This document shows, piece by piece, positions 1 through 11,417 of a DNA stretch of 64,000 nucleotides. Source of the DNA: Caenorhabditis remanei (lineage: Eukaryota; Nematoda; Chromadorea; Rhabditida; Rhabditidae); contig NC_071330.1 of NCBI RefSeq assembly GCF_010183535.1, positions 10,211,717 through 10,275,716 on the forward strand, in the 5' to 3' direction. The position numbers and the translations under genes were made by a program. The notes under the pieces are model-generated. The model had not been told where the DNA came from, did not search any database, and was given only the letters and a program-made list of their open reading frames with translations. How positions within the stretch are numbered: position 1 is the first letter of the stretch; each line of letters begins with the position of its first letter.

Positions 1-516
1 CAATGCCTCACGAATCCATATTAAATGCATCGGAATAACACTCGTATGATGCTCTTCAATCGTTTTCGTTTGATCTAAAACCTGCTGTGCTGACCCGTTT
101 GATTTGGCGATAATTTGAAGAAGAGACATTGAAGAAGGACTATTGAAAAGTGTGAGAAGACGTCGTCGAAGTCCATCCATGAGACACGCGTCGACAGCAA
201 CTAAAAAGAAATCTGGATTGAAGTGAATCAGCGTACTTATGAGTACCACATAGAGAAGTTACATAGGGAGAGTTCAAATTTAAATACTTCTTTGCTCCAT
301 GCTCTGCCATAATGTTTTTGATCTGAAAATGACTTGATAGAACCCTTTAGTTCGATTTCTGAAGCAAACCTCAATTTTGAGTTTCGTCAGCAAAACTTCT
401 TTGTGCTGCGTGGGCATATCTGGTTCTGATTCTTCAACAGCACACACACTTCCGTTTCTTGTCATTCGTTCACACCCTTCATCATGTCTAGAAAGTTTTG
501 AGCTACTTGAAAACAT
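1..516 (-). CDS. RUN-domain protein, SGSM/RUTBC-like, N-terminal exons (partial)
   Basis: Three minus-strand exons read out of the left edge of the window: 516-370, 322-247 and 200-1. They are joined by introns of 47 and 46 bp with acceptors CATTTTCAG and TTTTTAG, and the frame is kept across both. The first 49 residues are polar and probably unstructured. A RUN domain then begins, with CVAVDACLMDGLRRR around residue 75 and HLIWIREAL just before the window edge. This combination is typical of the SGSM/RUTBC family, which joins an N-terminal RUN domain to a C-terminal TBC Rab-GAP domain. The family works with Rab small GTPases in membrane traffic; C. elegans tbc-8 is the likely counterpart, by inference only. 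The start at 516 is preceded by AACACCAG, a weak splice or trans-splice acceptor, so further 5' exons are possible. The TBC part lies outside the window and cannot be confirmed. Confidence 0.75.
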
Positions 517-3500
517 TCTGGTGTTTGTTGAGTTAGAAAAGAAAGAAATGATATGACAAGAGTATAATGAATGGTTTGAAACTCGTGGGTATTTCGTTTT
601 TCGGTCAGACCAGGAAACGAAAGGATTTATGATTTATTATAAGTGACAAGACATACTTATCATTGAATACTATGTCACTAGTTTCTACAAAAATTCTAAA
701 ACTTTAAGACTTCATTGAAAAAAACGAAACTGAACTGAACAGAAAACTATTCACGAGTAAACTTGAAAGATTTTATGAACTTCTAGGAACGAAGTAATGA
801 TTTTTTTCAAACTCATTACATGGAGAGCCGGTCTATTGGAGAAAACGCAGTATATACTTTCACAAGATCTTAGAAGATAGCTGACATACAGTATTCGTCA
901 GAAAACTAAAATCTTCTAAAAGATAGAGAGCTAATTAGAATACAGACACCGGAACTTACTTTTCAACCCAAGTATCAGTTTTATAGTTGTTATTATCTGA
1001 TAAACCATTGATCCAATCAACAACTGAACTTCTTCTTCCATCCGTTGATCTTCTCTCCAATGTCGGTTTCTTCGCTCTCCACATATCCGCAGATGAATGT
1101 CGAAACATTTGCATCTTTTCGACGGATCAAGATTATCGAGACAAAAGAGAAATTGGGGCGGACGAGGTGTGCTCAGAGGCGGAGTTCACTCCAAACCACA
1201 CAGATAATTGGCCGTTCGGCGAGACACGTCAGTCTGCAAAGAAGAAGAAAATCAACATGAATCAAGAGGAAACTGGAAATGCTCAACGACAGGGAATAAA
1301 AAACAGGAAAAGAAAAGAAGAGATGATTGTGGTGATGAGTCAGAAAAAAGGCAAAGAAATGGGAAATTGGGCGAAAATTCATAATAACAAAAATGGAGAA
1401 ATCTGAGTTGGAAAAGTCCGTTTGGTGGCTGATCTGTTGAGTGTAAACAGAGTGAGGAGTTTCGAATATTCTACTTTAGTTTTCTAAAAGTGGCAATTAG
1501 TTTCAAACCATATATTCTCGACGTTTCGAAATGTTTGATAATAGAGTGGGGACAAAATTCAAATCGTTTATCAGGACTTGTTTTGTATCCTCCAATAGTT
1601 CTGCTCTCAAGACTAGATACAGATTGGAACAAGACCGGAATCGGCTGGCTTACTCTCATTCAATATCGTAGTCCGTTGGCTAAACTTGATGGAAGTCTTT
1701 CGCGTCGAAGGCACCCCAGTCATTTAGTTTTTAATTTTTTAAAGTTCTAGTCATTCCTAGATTTAGAATGGTTTAAAATGTCCTATTGTAACATTGTAAA
1801 ATGTATGAGAAAAGAGAAAAAGAAGCTGACAGCGAGGGGAATATTGGGGAAACATTTCAAGATAGCGTCCCAGCAAAAATTGAAATCGGCATTGAATATT
1901 CAGTAGTTTTTGGGAGAAGGAAGCAGAAGGAAGAAGCAAAAGACATCGGAGATCTCAACAAAAAGAAAGAGAAAAGAAAAATAATTGACATGAAATACCA
2001 ATAAAAAAATTGTCTGGGAAGAAATGGAAATTTGGATTACACTCTTTTTATTCCACCAAACAAATATTGAAATTGAAACAAAAAGTGCGAAAAGAAGTAG
2101 AAAAAGTTCTTTGACTGGTTCCACCTGTTCTCTGAGAATAAAAAATTAGGTGAAAAATGAAAACGTTGGAGAGCAGTGAAGTGAAAAGAAATGAATTTTC
2201 AAGAGTGAATAAAAAGAAGAAAAACGAAAAAAAGAAGTGGAACACAAGAAAAATGCATCTGAATTTATGTGAACGGAAGACAAAAGAAGATGTTTTTCTC
2301 TGATAGGACACTTGAACTTGTCACATTCAAATAAACACGAACGTGTATGGCTGAAAACGAAAATATGATTGAATTGGGTGGAGAAGAAGAAGGAGAGAGA
2401 GGAAAAGTTGGAAAGTCAAGAAGAGGAGAACTCATAAATCAACGTTTCGACTTGTCAATCGCCTTTTTTCAGGGAATAATTTGATTTATTATGGGGATTT
2501 TCGGCAGTTTATCGTGTGTTGTTCTGAATTTTATGCTAGTAGTTTATCACTTACTCTCCGAGTTAACGATACGTGTCAAACTAGATATCTATAACAGTTA
2601 AAGTTTTCTCTGGGTCTGGTTCTTTTTTTCTGGGTCTGGTTTCTTTTTTACAATTTGTAGTTCCAGTGGAGCAAAGTTGAAAATACCGTACCACGCGTAT
2701 TGAAGAGTCGTCACTTTCTCAAATCTTCTAGTAACTCGCTAAACATTTTTTGCCAATCATATTCAAGTTTTCAAAACTCATAGTTTGCAACACTCTGTAA
2801 TCTAATCCGCTGAATTTTTTGTGTCTGTCATTTTAATTCAATTTCTTTCAATTTCGAACATTTTAATACACTCAAATGCTTCCGAAACCCCATAAATGTC
2901 AAGCACCGAACTGAGAGGATTCCTTCTTTTTTCCAATGGATTACTGTGGAAAGCACTCAGAAGTCAGTCACATTTCCTTTTTAATGTGTTTAATGTTCCA
3001 GAAAAAGTGACACGTAATATTGACTTCCGACTCTCTTTTTCTCTCTTTTTGATTGTGAAAATTAAATGGACACAAATCGAGAATTTGTTTGTCAAGAATT
3101 TTCCTTTAAAAAAATAAAAAAACAAATGAACATTCAATTTGACCTTGAAAAACAAAGAGGTGGTCAAAAAATCGGTGTGCATCTCCGAAAAAGGAAAAAA
3201 AAGAAAAAAGGGAAAAAATAAGCAATCTGAGGATTAATCAGAAAACGAACGTGTTAAATGATAATGTGTAAGCCTGGTGTATAAGAAGAATGATAATTTT
3301 CAGATGAATATAGGAACAATGTAGCAGATAAAAACCTAAGAAAATAGGAGAAAGAATGCCCAAAAGTACGAACAAATCGGTTGAAATCAAATAAAAATGC
3401 AGTGGAGAATTAAGTCCACCTGTTTCTTTTCTTTAATTTTCTTTTTTTCATTCTTAAACGACCAGCTGTTTTCTTAATTCCTTTTTCGGTCAAACAACTT

Positions 3501-6500
3501 TCAGATGACTGGGTTCTTTTCGGTTGATTCACTTGTTAAAAGCATGAGAATGTTCTCGGAAGAACGTTTTCTTTTGAGTTCATCCATTAGTTCTTGGAAG
3601 ATTTGAAAAGAGAAAAAAATTAAAAGCAATAAGGAAGAACAAGTTGTTTAGTGGGGATGACTTGTTTTCATAGAATGACCAAAAATTGTTGAAGATTACG
3701 GTATTATTGGCAATAATGATTATTGAGAAAGAGTATAATCCCAGAAGTAAAATATATATCTGAACAAGAATCAGAAAGTATTGATGAAGACACATCTCCC
3801 GTGAGACGAATTTGGATGTATCCTGAGTTTCCATAGTAATATTCGAACCGAATAATTGTTTTTTCATTCATTTTCATAATTTCTTGAAGAGTATAAAATA
3901 GATCCTAGATTCGACGCTCTTGAGTGCAAAAGCTTGCACGAAAGAGCAGTCGGCTGGAGTTTTGAATCAATGGAACGGTGCATGCAAATGCCTCAACAGT
4001 TTGATTTGAGACAATTTGAATGAAGTACCCTATCCCAAACATGTTTCAGGCGACTACTCGGTGCCCAAAAATAGAAAAAGAAGGGAATTCCAACAAGTTG
4101 GTCAAGTGAACCTTGGTCAGAAAATGAAGTGATTAGGAAAGAGAGAATTGAGTTCTTTTCCAGAAACCAAGGTTCTATTTAAAAGAAAGTATTTACAAGT
4201 TGAATTGAGTTTCCAAATTATTTTGTTTTCAGAAGAATGAGTATCCTATAATTGAATAAGTTTAAGTGGTTGGCACGGATTGTTCCCTTCGTATTTTCAA
4301 GACGACACTCTCACTGAAGAAGTTCGAAAAACATAATAATTCAGGAAGTGCAAATAAATTAAACCAGAGAGGATGTATAGTCACAATATAAATAATAAAA
4401 ACCAACAAGAAAATAAAAAGTGAAAACCAGGAAGATTTAAGAATTGAAAGAATTTTGGGTTGCGTTCTTCTTCTTTTTTATTTTTTCTCGTCTCCGTGGA
4501 CCCCTATTCTGTTCTCTCAACAACGTCCACCCTCTCCCTTTCTTCTTCTAAAAAACAATAATACGTCCAATGCAATATGTGCCAAAGAATCGAAAAAAGA
4601 AGCAACAAACACAAAATTTGTGTAGAAAAGGAAACAGAAGGAGGAGGAGTTTACTCGATTTTCAAAGAATATTTGACGATAAAAAAGTCCGAGTTGAGTG
4701 ACAGGTCGATGTATTAGAATCAGGAGAAATATAGACGTGTCTGGAATCAAAAATGAAAAAAAAGAGAGTTCAGAGATGAATGATGTTGCTTTCATTAAGG
4801 TTGCAGAATGCAAATCACTACCTAAACCTATATACTTTTTCAAGTAAGGATATCTCTTCTTGACTCTGCCATCACCCGGTTTTAATTAATTACCTCATCT
4901 GGTCATTTTGTTAAATATATATCATTATTTTCTCATTTAATTTGCCTTTGTTACGGTTATCTCTTCCCCCTTGCCAATATGTCTGTATTTACTACCCTCC
5001 GTTTTATTATTTTTTTCCTCATTCCCCGTTTCCTACGTTTCATGTCATCCACTATTTTTTAACTCGAAACTGTCTCGTGATCGTTTCTAGTCTTTTGCAT
5101 CTATATGTTTTCCTTTTAGTCACAATAAATTAAACATTTAAGGATAATTTACTCCGAATCCAGATTACGGTAAGTAAACGGTGAAGTTTTTGTCTTGAGA
5201 TTTTGGGACTTACAGTTTCTGAGAGAACGAGAATAGCCGGAAAATAAATGAAACAGCGTCTTTTGCATACTGTAGGTCCAATTAAAGAAAAGTGGGCGGA
5301 GCATCGAATTTCTGGGTGAAATAACGAAAAACCCGTCTTGGCTCAGTAAAAGTAGTATAGTGTAAATATAGCATTTGGCGTATTACAGAATCCAAATTAT
5401 AGTTTGTTCTGAAAAATCTTCAAGCATTTAATGCTTAAACCGAAAACAGTGATTTTGAATTGAAGTCTCATAAACAAATGTTCGGTAACTAGACAGAATA
5501 AGTCGACATTTTTGTAACTGGGACCGTTTGGGACATTCTCGATGGCGAGTTTTGAATAGAAGAGTTTCTGAACATGGATTCAGCCCTAATTTGTTCTGAA
5601 AACCAGAAAAAAAAGAGATTCGAACCCATTTTTGTCAATTCAACAAAAAAGAGAGAAAATAAGAGAAAATTTAGTGTATCGTTGACGATAGTACTTGATG
5701 AGTCCATGGAAAAGGACATGGAGAAACAGCACATTCTGAAATAAAAACAAGAGAAAGAAGTGGTGGAGAGGATAGATGAAGAGAAGAAAGAAAAAAGAAG
5801 AAAGGAAGAGAAGAGTCACATCATCTCTTCGTTTGTTGACTTATCTAATCAAAAGAAGCTTCCTTTTCTCTCCTATCCATCACTTTTTTCCTTCTTTCGT
5901 CAACAACCTCATCCCCTTTTTTTCAGATGAACACCACTTTTCGTTTTAGAAATAAAAGTAGAACTCAAGTGATCCAAGATCAGGAAAATTAGATCTCATT
6001 TGTCGAAAGTGTCGAATTTCAATTTGAGGGGATGGAATTAAGGAGCAGAAGATCAGAGTTAGAGGGATAGAGAAACAAAACATAAATGAGGGACGACTGA
6101 TTATAGTTTTAATTGAAACAAGAGTTTAGGTTAAGGATGGAAAAAGAGAATAAGAAACAAGTACAGAGGCAGAAATAGAAAACAATTGGGAACGGCGGAT
6201 AACAATCAAAGAAAGAATAAGACATAGTTTGTTTATGTTTTTATCCTCGACAACTCTCTCATCTGATTTTGGGAAAAAGAGTGGGGTGTGGTAATTGGGA
6301 TGACGTGAAGAAGAAGAAGAAGAAGAAGAAGAAGAAGAAGAAGAAGAAGAAGAAGAAGAAGAAGAAGAAGAAGAAGAAGAAGAAGAAGAAGAAGAAGAAG
6401 AAGAAGAAGAAGAAGAAGATGTGGGTGGAAATTGAGAGATTTTTAGGAAGAAAAAAAGAAAAGGAAGGCAATAAAACATTGAATGGATATGCAATTATGG

Positions 6501-8275
6501 GCGGAGAAGAAAAAGAATTAGAAGAAATAATAAGGATTTTGGAATAAAAAGAAGAGTTCCAGGAAAAGAAAAGTGGAGTAGTTCGAAGAATTCAATTTCA
6601 GAGAAGAGTCGAATTTGAAAGTTCTGTGGAACATTGTCGGGGAATGATTGGAGTTTGAGACATGTAGGCGTTTTTACTAGATAGAACAAAATGCAAAACT
6701 GTAGGGATCCGAGGTGTCCTGCAGATGAAAAATACATATAAAACATTATGTTTATAGAAACTGTGATACATACTGCGTTTGGGATCAGAATCAGAATCAG
6801 AAAATTCACACCAGGCACATCTGAAAAGAGTTTTAGATTACCTCGCCCTGCCACTTGGAGTAAAAATCACACCAAAAGCCAATTTAAGCCGAAAATCACT
6901 AGAAATCCACAATTCAAAACAAATAGTTCTTTCTAAATTATAGGAAAGATAAAGCACGGAATTTTACTGAAAAGAGTGAATCACTGAACTCTTCTGCGTT
7001 TTTCTTGATCCTCAAACATCACTCAAACAAAAAAAAAAGAACAAAAAAAATGGTCACCTAAAAAGTAAAAGTCAAAAACTGCTCTCCCTAAAAGGGTTCA
7101 AGAACCTCAGAAAGGCCATGGATCTTTGGAGAGAAAAACCTTTGGAATGGAATGAATTAGTGAAGTCCAATTGACTCCATTGAAGCGAGACAAAGTGATC
7201 TATAATTTGGTGGTTTGAGGTTTGAATTAGAACGGGACTCGGGAGGCTAGACGACTCATTTTTGGAGCCTTTTTTATCTTTCTCAAAAACTCATTTTTAG
7301 GGTCGAAATGAGTAAAAGTGCCTGTCATCTGTGGATGGGAGAAGACTCTACTTCTTCTCCGTTTTTTCGTTTGCTCCTGTCTCTTTTTTCTTCTCCTGGT
7401 CATACGCACTCACTCTACACTCAATTTAGTAAATTGCGAAAATTGTGAGTGTATTTGTTGCTTATGTCGTCCCATTCCGGACTCAAAAAAAGAGCATTGA
7501 GTGAGCACGTCATCCACTCATAATTTGACAACGCATCACTGAACACAGGGAGAAAAAATGAGGAAGTGGCGGTGGAGGAAGTTGGGTTAGAAAAGGGAAA
7601 GGTGATGAGTTTAATGAATTGGGCTCTTAGTTTATGTTTATTGTGGGATTACAGGAATGTTTTGAAACAGTTCGGAGACTTCTCGTATCACCGAAGATAT
7701 TATTTCATGTTATTGATCGGCATTCACTTTTCTTGGACATTTGGAATTCTGATTGAGACATCAATTTAAATTTAGATGAAGTTTACATTCTTGTTCTTGT
7801 TCCACAGATTTAATCTAACTGTTTCTAAGGTGATCAACTTGATGTGTGAAATAATTGAATTCAAACTCCCGCTCTTTGCTGTGATTGCGGGAAAATGCGG
7901 ACAAAACACCTAACATTACGTAACTTTCTCTGCGTCTTCTGCTAAATGCATTACGGATCCGATCTCTCGATACTGTACATCGCAGATTTTTTCCAATCTA
8001 TCCGGGTGTTTGAAAATAAAGAAGTTAACACAACAAAGTTGGGTGTGAAGATTTTCTTATCACTCGATTCTTTGCGTCTTGCCTGCAACTTTGCTACTCT
8101 TCTTCACAATGAAACTTGTTATCAAATCGTACTACTGCAGTTGCGTTTGGTTCTCTTTGTCTGTTTGAAAAGCATGTTATCTACATCTTATCTCGATTTC
8201 TTTCGAAATTTTTCTCACTTCATTCTTCATTTTTACAAGAATCGTATAATATCGTTAGTTTCGTTTTCAGAGTAA
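517..8275. other. Long gene-poor region upstream of the RUN-domain gene and umps-1
   Basis: I see no convincing gene in these 7.7 kb. Open stretches are low-complexity, lysine- or phenylalanine-rich, and lack paired splice sites. A (GAA)n tract lies at 6307-6419. A short segment near 5489-5590 on the minus strand looks exon-like (see findings). The region may hold distal promoters or 5' exons of the minus-strand RUN-domain gene, whose first recognised ATG is at 516. Confidence 0.5.
6307..6419. repeat. (GAA)n microsatellite, about 37 units
   Basis: An uninterrupted run of GAA triplets about 113 bp long. It makes long poly-Lys, poly-Ser and poly-Phe frames that are not genes. It is likely to be length-polymorphic and prone to assembly error. 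Confidence 0.97.
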
Positions 8276-9921
8276 ATGAGTGCCCTAACCGACAACACCC
8301 GTAATGGCGCTCTCAAAAGAAATCTGCTTCGCCAGATGCTCAAGGCAGGTGTTTTTAAATTTGGTGAATTCCAACTGAAGTCTGGTCAAATCTCTCCAAT
8401 TTACATTGATCTTCGTGAGTGTTTCGGACATCCTGAGCTACTGGTTCGTCATTTGACCGCCTTTTCGTCAGTAGAATCAATTCATTCTTCCAGATGCTGA
8501 TCTCAGAAGCTCTCTCTAGACAGATTGAGAGCAGTGGAGTTCAATATACTGGAGTTCTTGGTATTCCATATGCAGCTCTTCCTTATGCTTCAGTAGCGGC
8601 TGGTCAATATCTCAAAAAACCTCTTTTGATTGTTCGAAAAGAGGCGAAGTCATATGGAACGAAGAAACTAATCGAAGGACTCTACCAACCAAATGATCAA
8701 CTCGTTCTGATCGAAGATGTTGTCACAACTGGAGGAAGTATTCTCGATGTTTTGAAAGTAATTCAAGCTGAATCATTGGTTGCCTCCGACGTTTTCTGTA
8801 TTCTGGACAGAGAGCAAGGAGGAAGTCAAAAGCTGATAGATGCAGGAGTTACACTTCACAGTCTCCTTGACATGAATACAGTTCTTACATTCCTTTTGTC
8901 TACTGGTGCGGTTACAGAAGAACAATGGCACGGGATTGTGAAGGTAGAATAAATATAATACAAACACTTTCGAACAAAATTAAAATTATAGGCTCTCAAC
9001 CTCAGTTATACTTCTCCTGTAAAACTAATCATCGACAAGGATCTTGAGAATTTGAGCAATCTCCCATATGTTGAGAATGCTCGTACCCCATTGGCCGAAC
9101 GAGAATCACTCACCGAATCGTCACTCAACAGAAAAATAATATCTATCATGCGCAATAAGGAATCTAATTTGTGTCTCGCCGTTGATTACACTACAACTTC
9201 TGAAGTGCTCCAGATGGTTGAGTTAGCGGGTCCATTCGTATTGGCTATCAAGTTGCATGCAGATGCAATCACCGATTTCAATGAAGATTTCACTAGAAAG
9301 TTAACGACAATGGCGAACGACATGAACTTTATTATCTTTGAAGATCGGAAGTTTGGAGACACTGGAAATACCAATCTTCTTCAGCTTACTGGTGCACAGA
9401 AAATTGCTAGTTGGGCTGATGTTGTGACAGTTCACGCAGTGCAAGGAAGCGACAGCATTGCTGGAGTTTTCAGAAAATTAGCCGTCGATCCAGCCTATAG
9501 ACTCAGTGGAATTCTTCTCATCGCTCAATTGAGTACGAAAGGATCATTGACTGCGTTAAATGGATACACTGAACGCGCTGTGGAGATAGGAAATGACAAT
9601 CGTGATGTAGTGTCAGGATTCATCACTCAGACAAGGGTGTCCGCATGCTCTGATCTATTGAATTGGACTCCCGGTGTTAATCTCGATGCAAAAACTGATT
9701 CAACTGGACAACAGTGGAGAGGAGTCGATCAAGCTATCGATGTCCAACAGAACGATATTATCATTGTTGGAAGAGGTGTCACTTCTTCGAGTGAACCAGT
9801 TCAACAGTTGAAGAGGTACATTTTCTCCAGCTTTTTGGTTCTGAAATGACATTCTTCCGTTTTCAGATATCGTCAAATCGCGTGGGAAGCTCTTACCAGA
9901 AACGACACAAGCATCCACTGA
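8276..9921 (+). CDS. umps-1: UMP synthase (orotate phosphoribosyltransferase + OMP decarboxylase)
   Basis: Four exons (8276-8443, 8494-8943, 8992-9815, 9867-9921) give 498 residues, close to the roughly 480 of animal UMP synthases. The protein catalyses the last two steps of de novo pyrimidine synthesis, orotate to OMP to UMP, in the cytosol. The N-terminal half is the phosphoribosyltransferase: KSGQISPIYIDLR near residue 37 and the PRPP loop VLIEDVVTTGGSI near 130. The C-terminal half is the decarboxylase: CLAVDYT, AIKLHAD and the catalytic stretch FEDRKFGDTGNT, which supplies the Asp-Lys-Asp residues, followed by a phosphate-binding DIIIVGRG. Most family members that I recall have ADIGNT where this one has GDTGNT. 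The ATG follows TCGTTTTCAG by 5 bp, which suggests SL trans-splicing. The bifunctional order is the normal animal one. Identity is secure. Confidence 0.97.
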
Positions 9922-10497
9922 GAAGCTCATAGCTTTCTAGCTCTTTCGGATGAAAATTGTTTGTAAAGCTTGTAACTGATTTTATGTGTTCAATATTTTA
10001 TTTATTTCATACGTTTTATGAATATTTTTTATCAAGTTTTTTTAGTTAAAGGAGCGAGCGTTTCAAAAAATTGCATCGGAATGTCTAAATGTCCCCCTTC
10101 AAATTTTTATCAATACAAATTTTTGTTAAATCAAGAAATCAGCAAAACGCCGACCTCGTGCTTTCCGCCAACTGATAATAATGTTCTCTGTCAAAATCAT
10201 CACAATCTGTATGGATTATAGAATATAATCCCCCTATCTATAACCTATTTGAGTTTTTCTTTTTCAGTGAAAAAGTGTCATGGGATGTGTGAACGGTTGG
10301 TGTATTCTAGAATGTCCTTTGATCTTTTTTGTTTCCTATTTAAATCAACATCAGAATCGACTGTTTCTTATCAGTTAAGTCTTCAGGCCGATTTTACATT
10401 CTCGAATAAATTTTCTGTCTTTATCGGTTTTTCATTCAACCTATTTGGTTGAAATTCGAATCATACTCAACTTTAAAATTTTAGTTCCGTTTTCAGA
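9922..10497. other. Intergenic, umps-1 to spp-1
   Basis: Contains the umps-1 3' UTR and the short spp-1 upstream region. No gene seen. A TTTTCAG acceptor sits directly before the next start codon. Confidence 0.6.
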
Positions 10498-10870
10498 ATG
10501 GCTCGAATTCTTCCTTGCCTTTTCCTTGTCCTTCTTGCTGTTTCTCCATTCCTCGCTTCTCCATCAAACCCATTGAATCTCAAAAAGCATCATGGAGCTA
10601 TGTGTGATGTTTGCAAGGCTCTGGTCGATGTAGGTTCAGTTTTTTTTAAAACTTGATTTCAATAACCAATTTCAGGGAGGAGAGAAAGTTGGAGATGATG
10701 ATCTCGATGCATGGCTCGATGTGAATATTGGAACTCTCTGCTGGACAATGCTTCTCCCACTTCACCACGAATGCGAAGAAGAGTTGAAGAAAGTGAAGAA
10801 AGAGTTGAAGAAGGATATTGAAAATAAGGAAGCTCCAGAGAAAGCTTGCAAGGATGTCGATTTGTGTTAA
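10498..10870 (+). CDS. spp-1: Saposin-like (caenopore-type) secreted protein
   Basis: Two exons, 10498-10629 and 10676-10870, encode 108 residues. A hydrophobic signal peptide (ARILPCLFLVLLAVSPFLAS) leads into one saposin-B domain with the six cysteines expected: CDVC, then LCW and HEC, then the closing pair KAC and LC at the end of the protein. Caenopores are secreted into the gut lumen, permeabilise membranes and act in digestion and defence against bacteria. The symbol rests on position: in C. elegans spp-1 lies on the same cosmid as umps-1, tbx-8/9 and ced-9. The ATG is 2 bases after TTTTCAG, so the message is probably trans-spliced. AATAAA lies near 11016. The C-terminal third is very rich in Lys and Glu. 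Confidence 0.88.
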
Positions 10871-11417
10871 CTTCCATTTAGATTGAAATGAACTATCCTG
10901 AGCACCTCTAATCTCTTCTGAATACAAGACTCTTACAGAAAATATGATTCCAAATGAATTCAAACACAATGATTAATCAGTTTCATCATATAATTCTCGG
11001 TTCAACAACAACAAAAATAAAGAGGAAATTAGTTCGGGGACAGTAGTTATAAAAAGGGAACATTTGTGTAAGAGTTTGGGGGTAAGCGGCAGTTGAGTGT
11101 CTAGTAATTTGAGTTCTCACCTACCATGAGAACACTCGAAAGCGAACTAGAAAAATAAACTCAAGATTTTCAAACCAGACACAATGTCTTTTAGGGTGAT
11201 TAAGAATAGTTTGTTGATTTAAGAGGGGAGAAAAATAACGTATATCATTGAAAACGAGAATTGGATCGCATCTACGCACGAAAAAGTCGAGATAAAATAA
11301 GAGTGCGCTTACGGAAATCATTTACAGCGGGAGTTTTAAAGTGGAGGAGCACCAATTAGCACTTGACACGTGATTTGAATGAGGAGAAGATGTGTGACAT
11401 TATCAGCTACGTAAGAA
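10871..11417. other. Convergent 3' region between spp-1 and the CaaX-tailed gene
   Basis: Holds both 3' UTRs. If the last intron of the minus-strand gene were retained, its reading frame would run on to about 11336 with a different C-terminus; no other coding signal is seen. Confidence 0.5.

Noticed and set aside
987..1406. 139-codon plus-strand ORF
   Set aside because: Low-complexity Lys/Asn-rich second half, no recognisable domain, and no acceptor before the ATG. A minus-strand TTCTTTGCAG in it did not lead to a usable exon.
6126..6547. Long poly-Ser, poly-Phe and poly-Lys ORFs
   Set aside because: They are frames through the pure (GAA)n tract and have no splice or family support.
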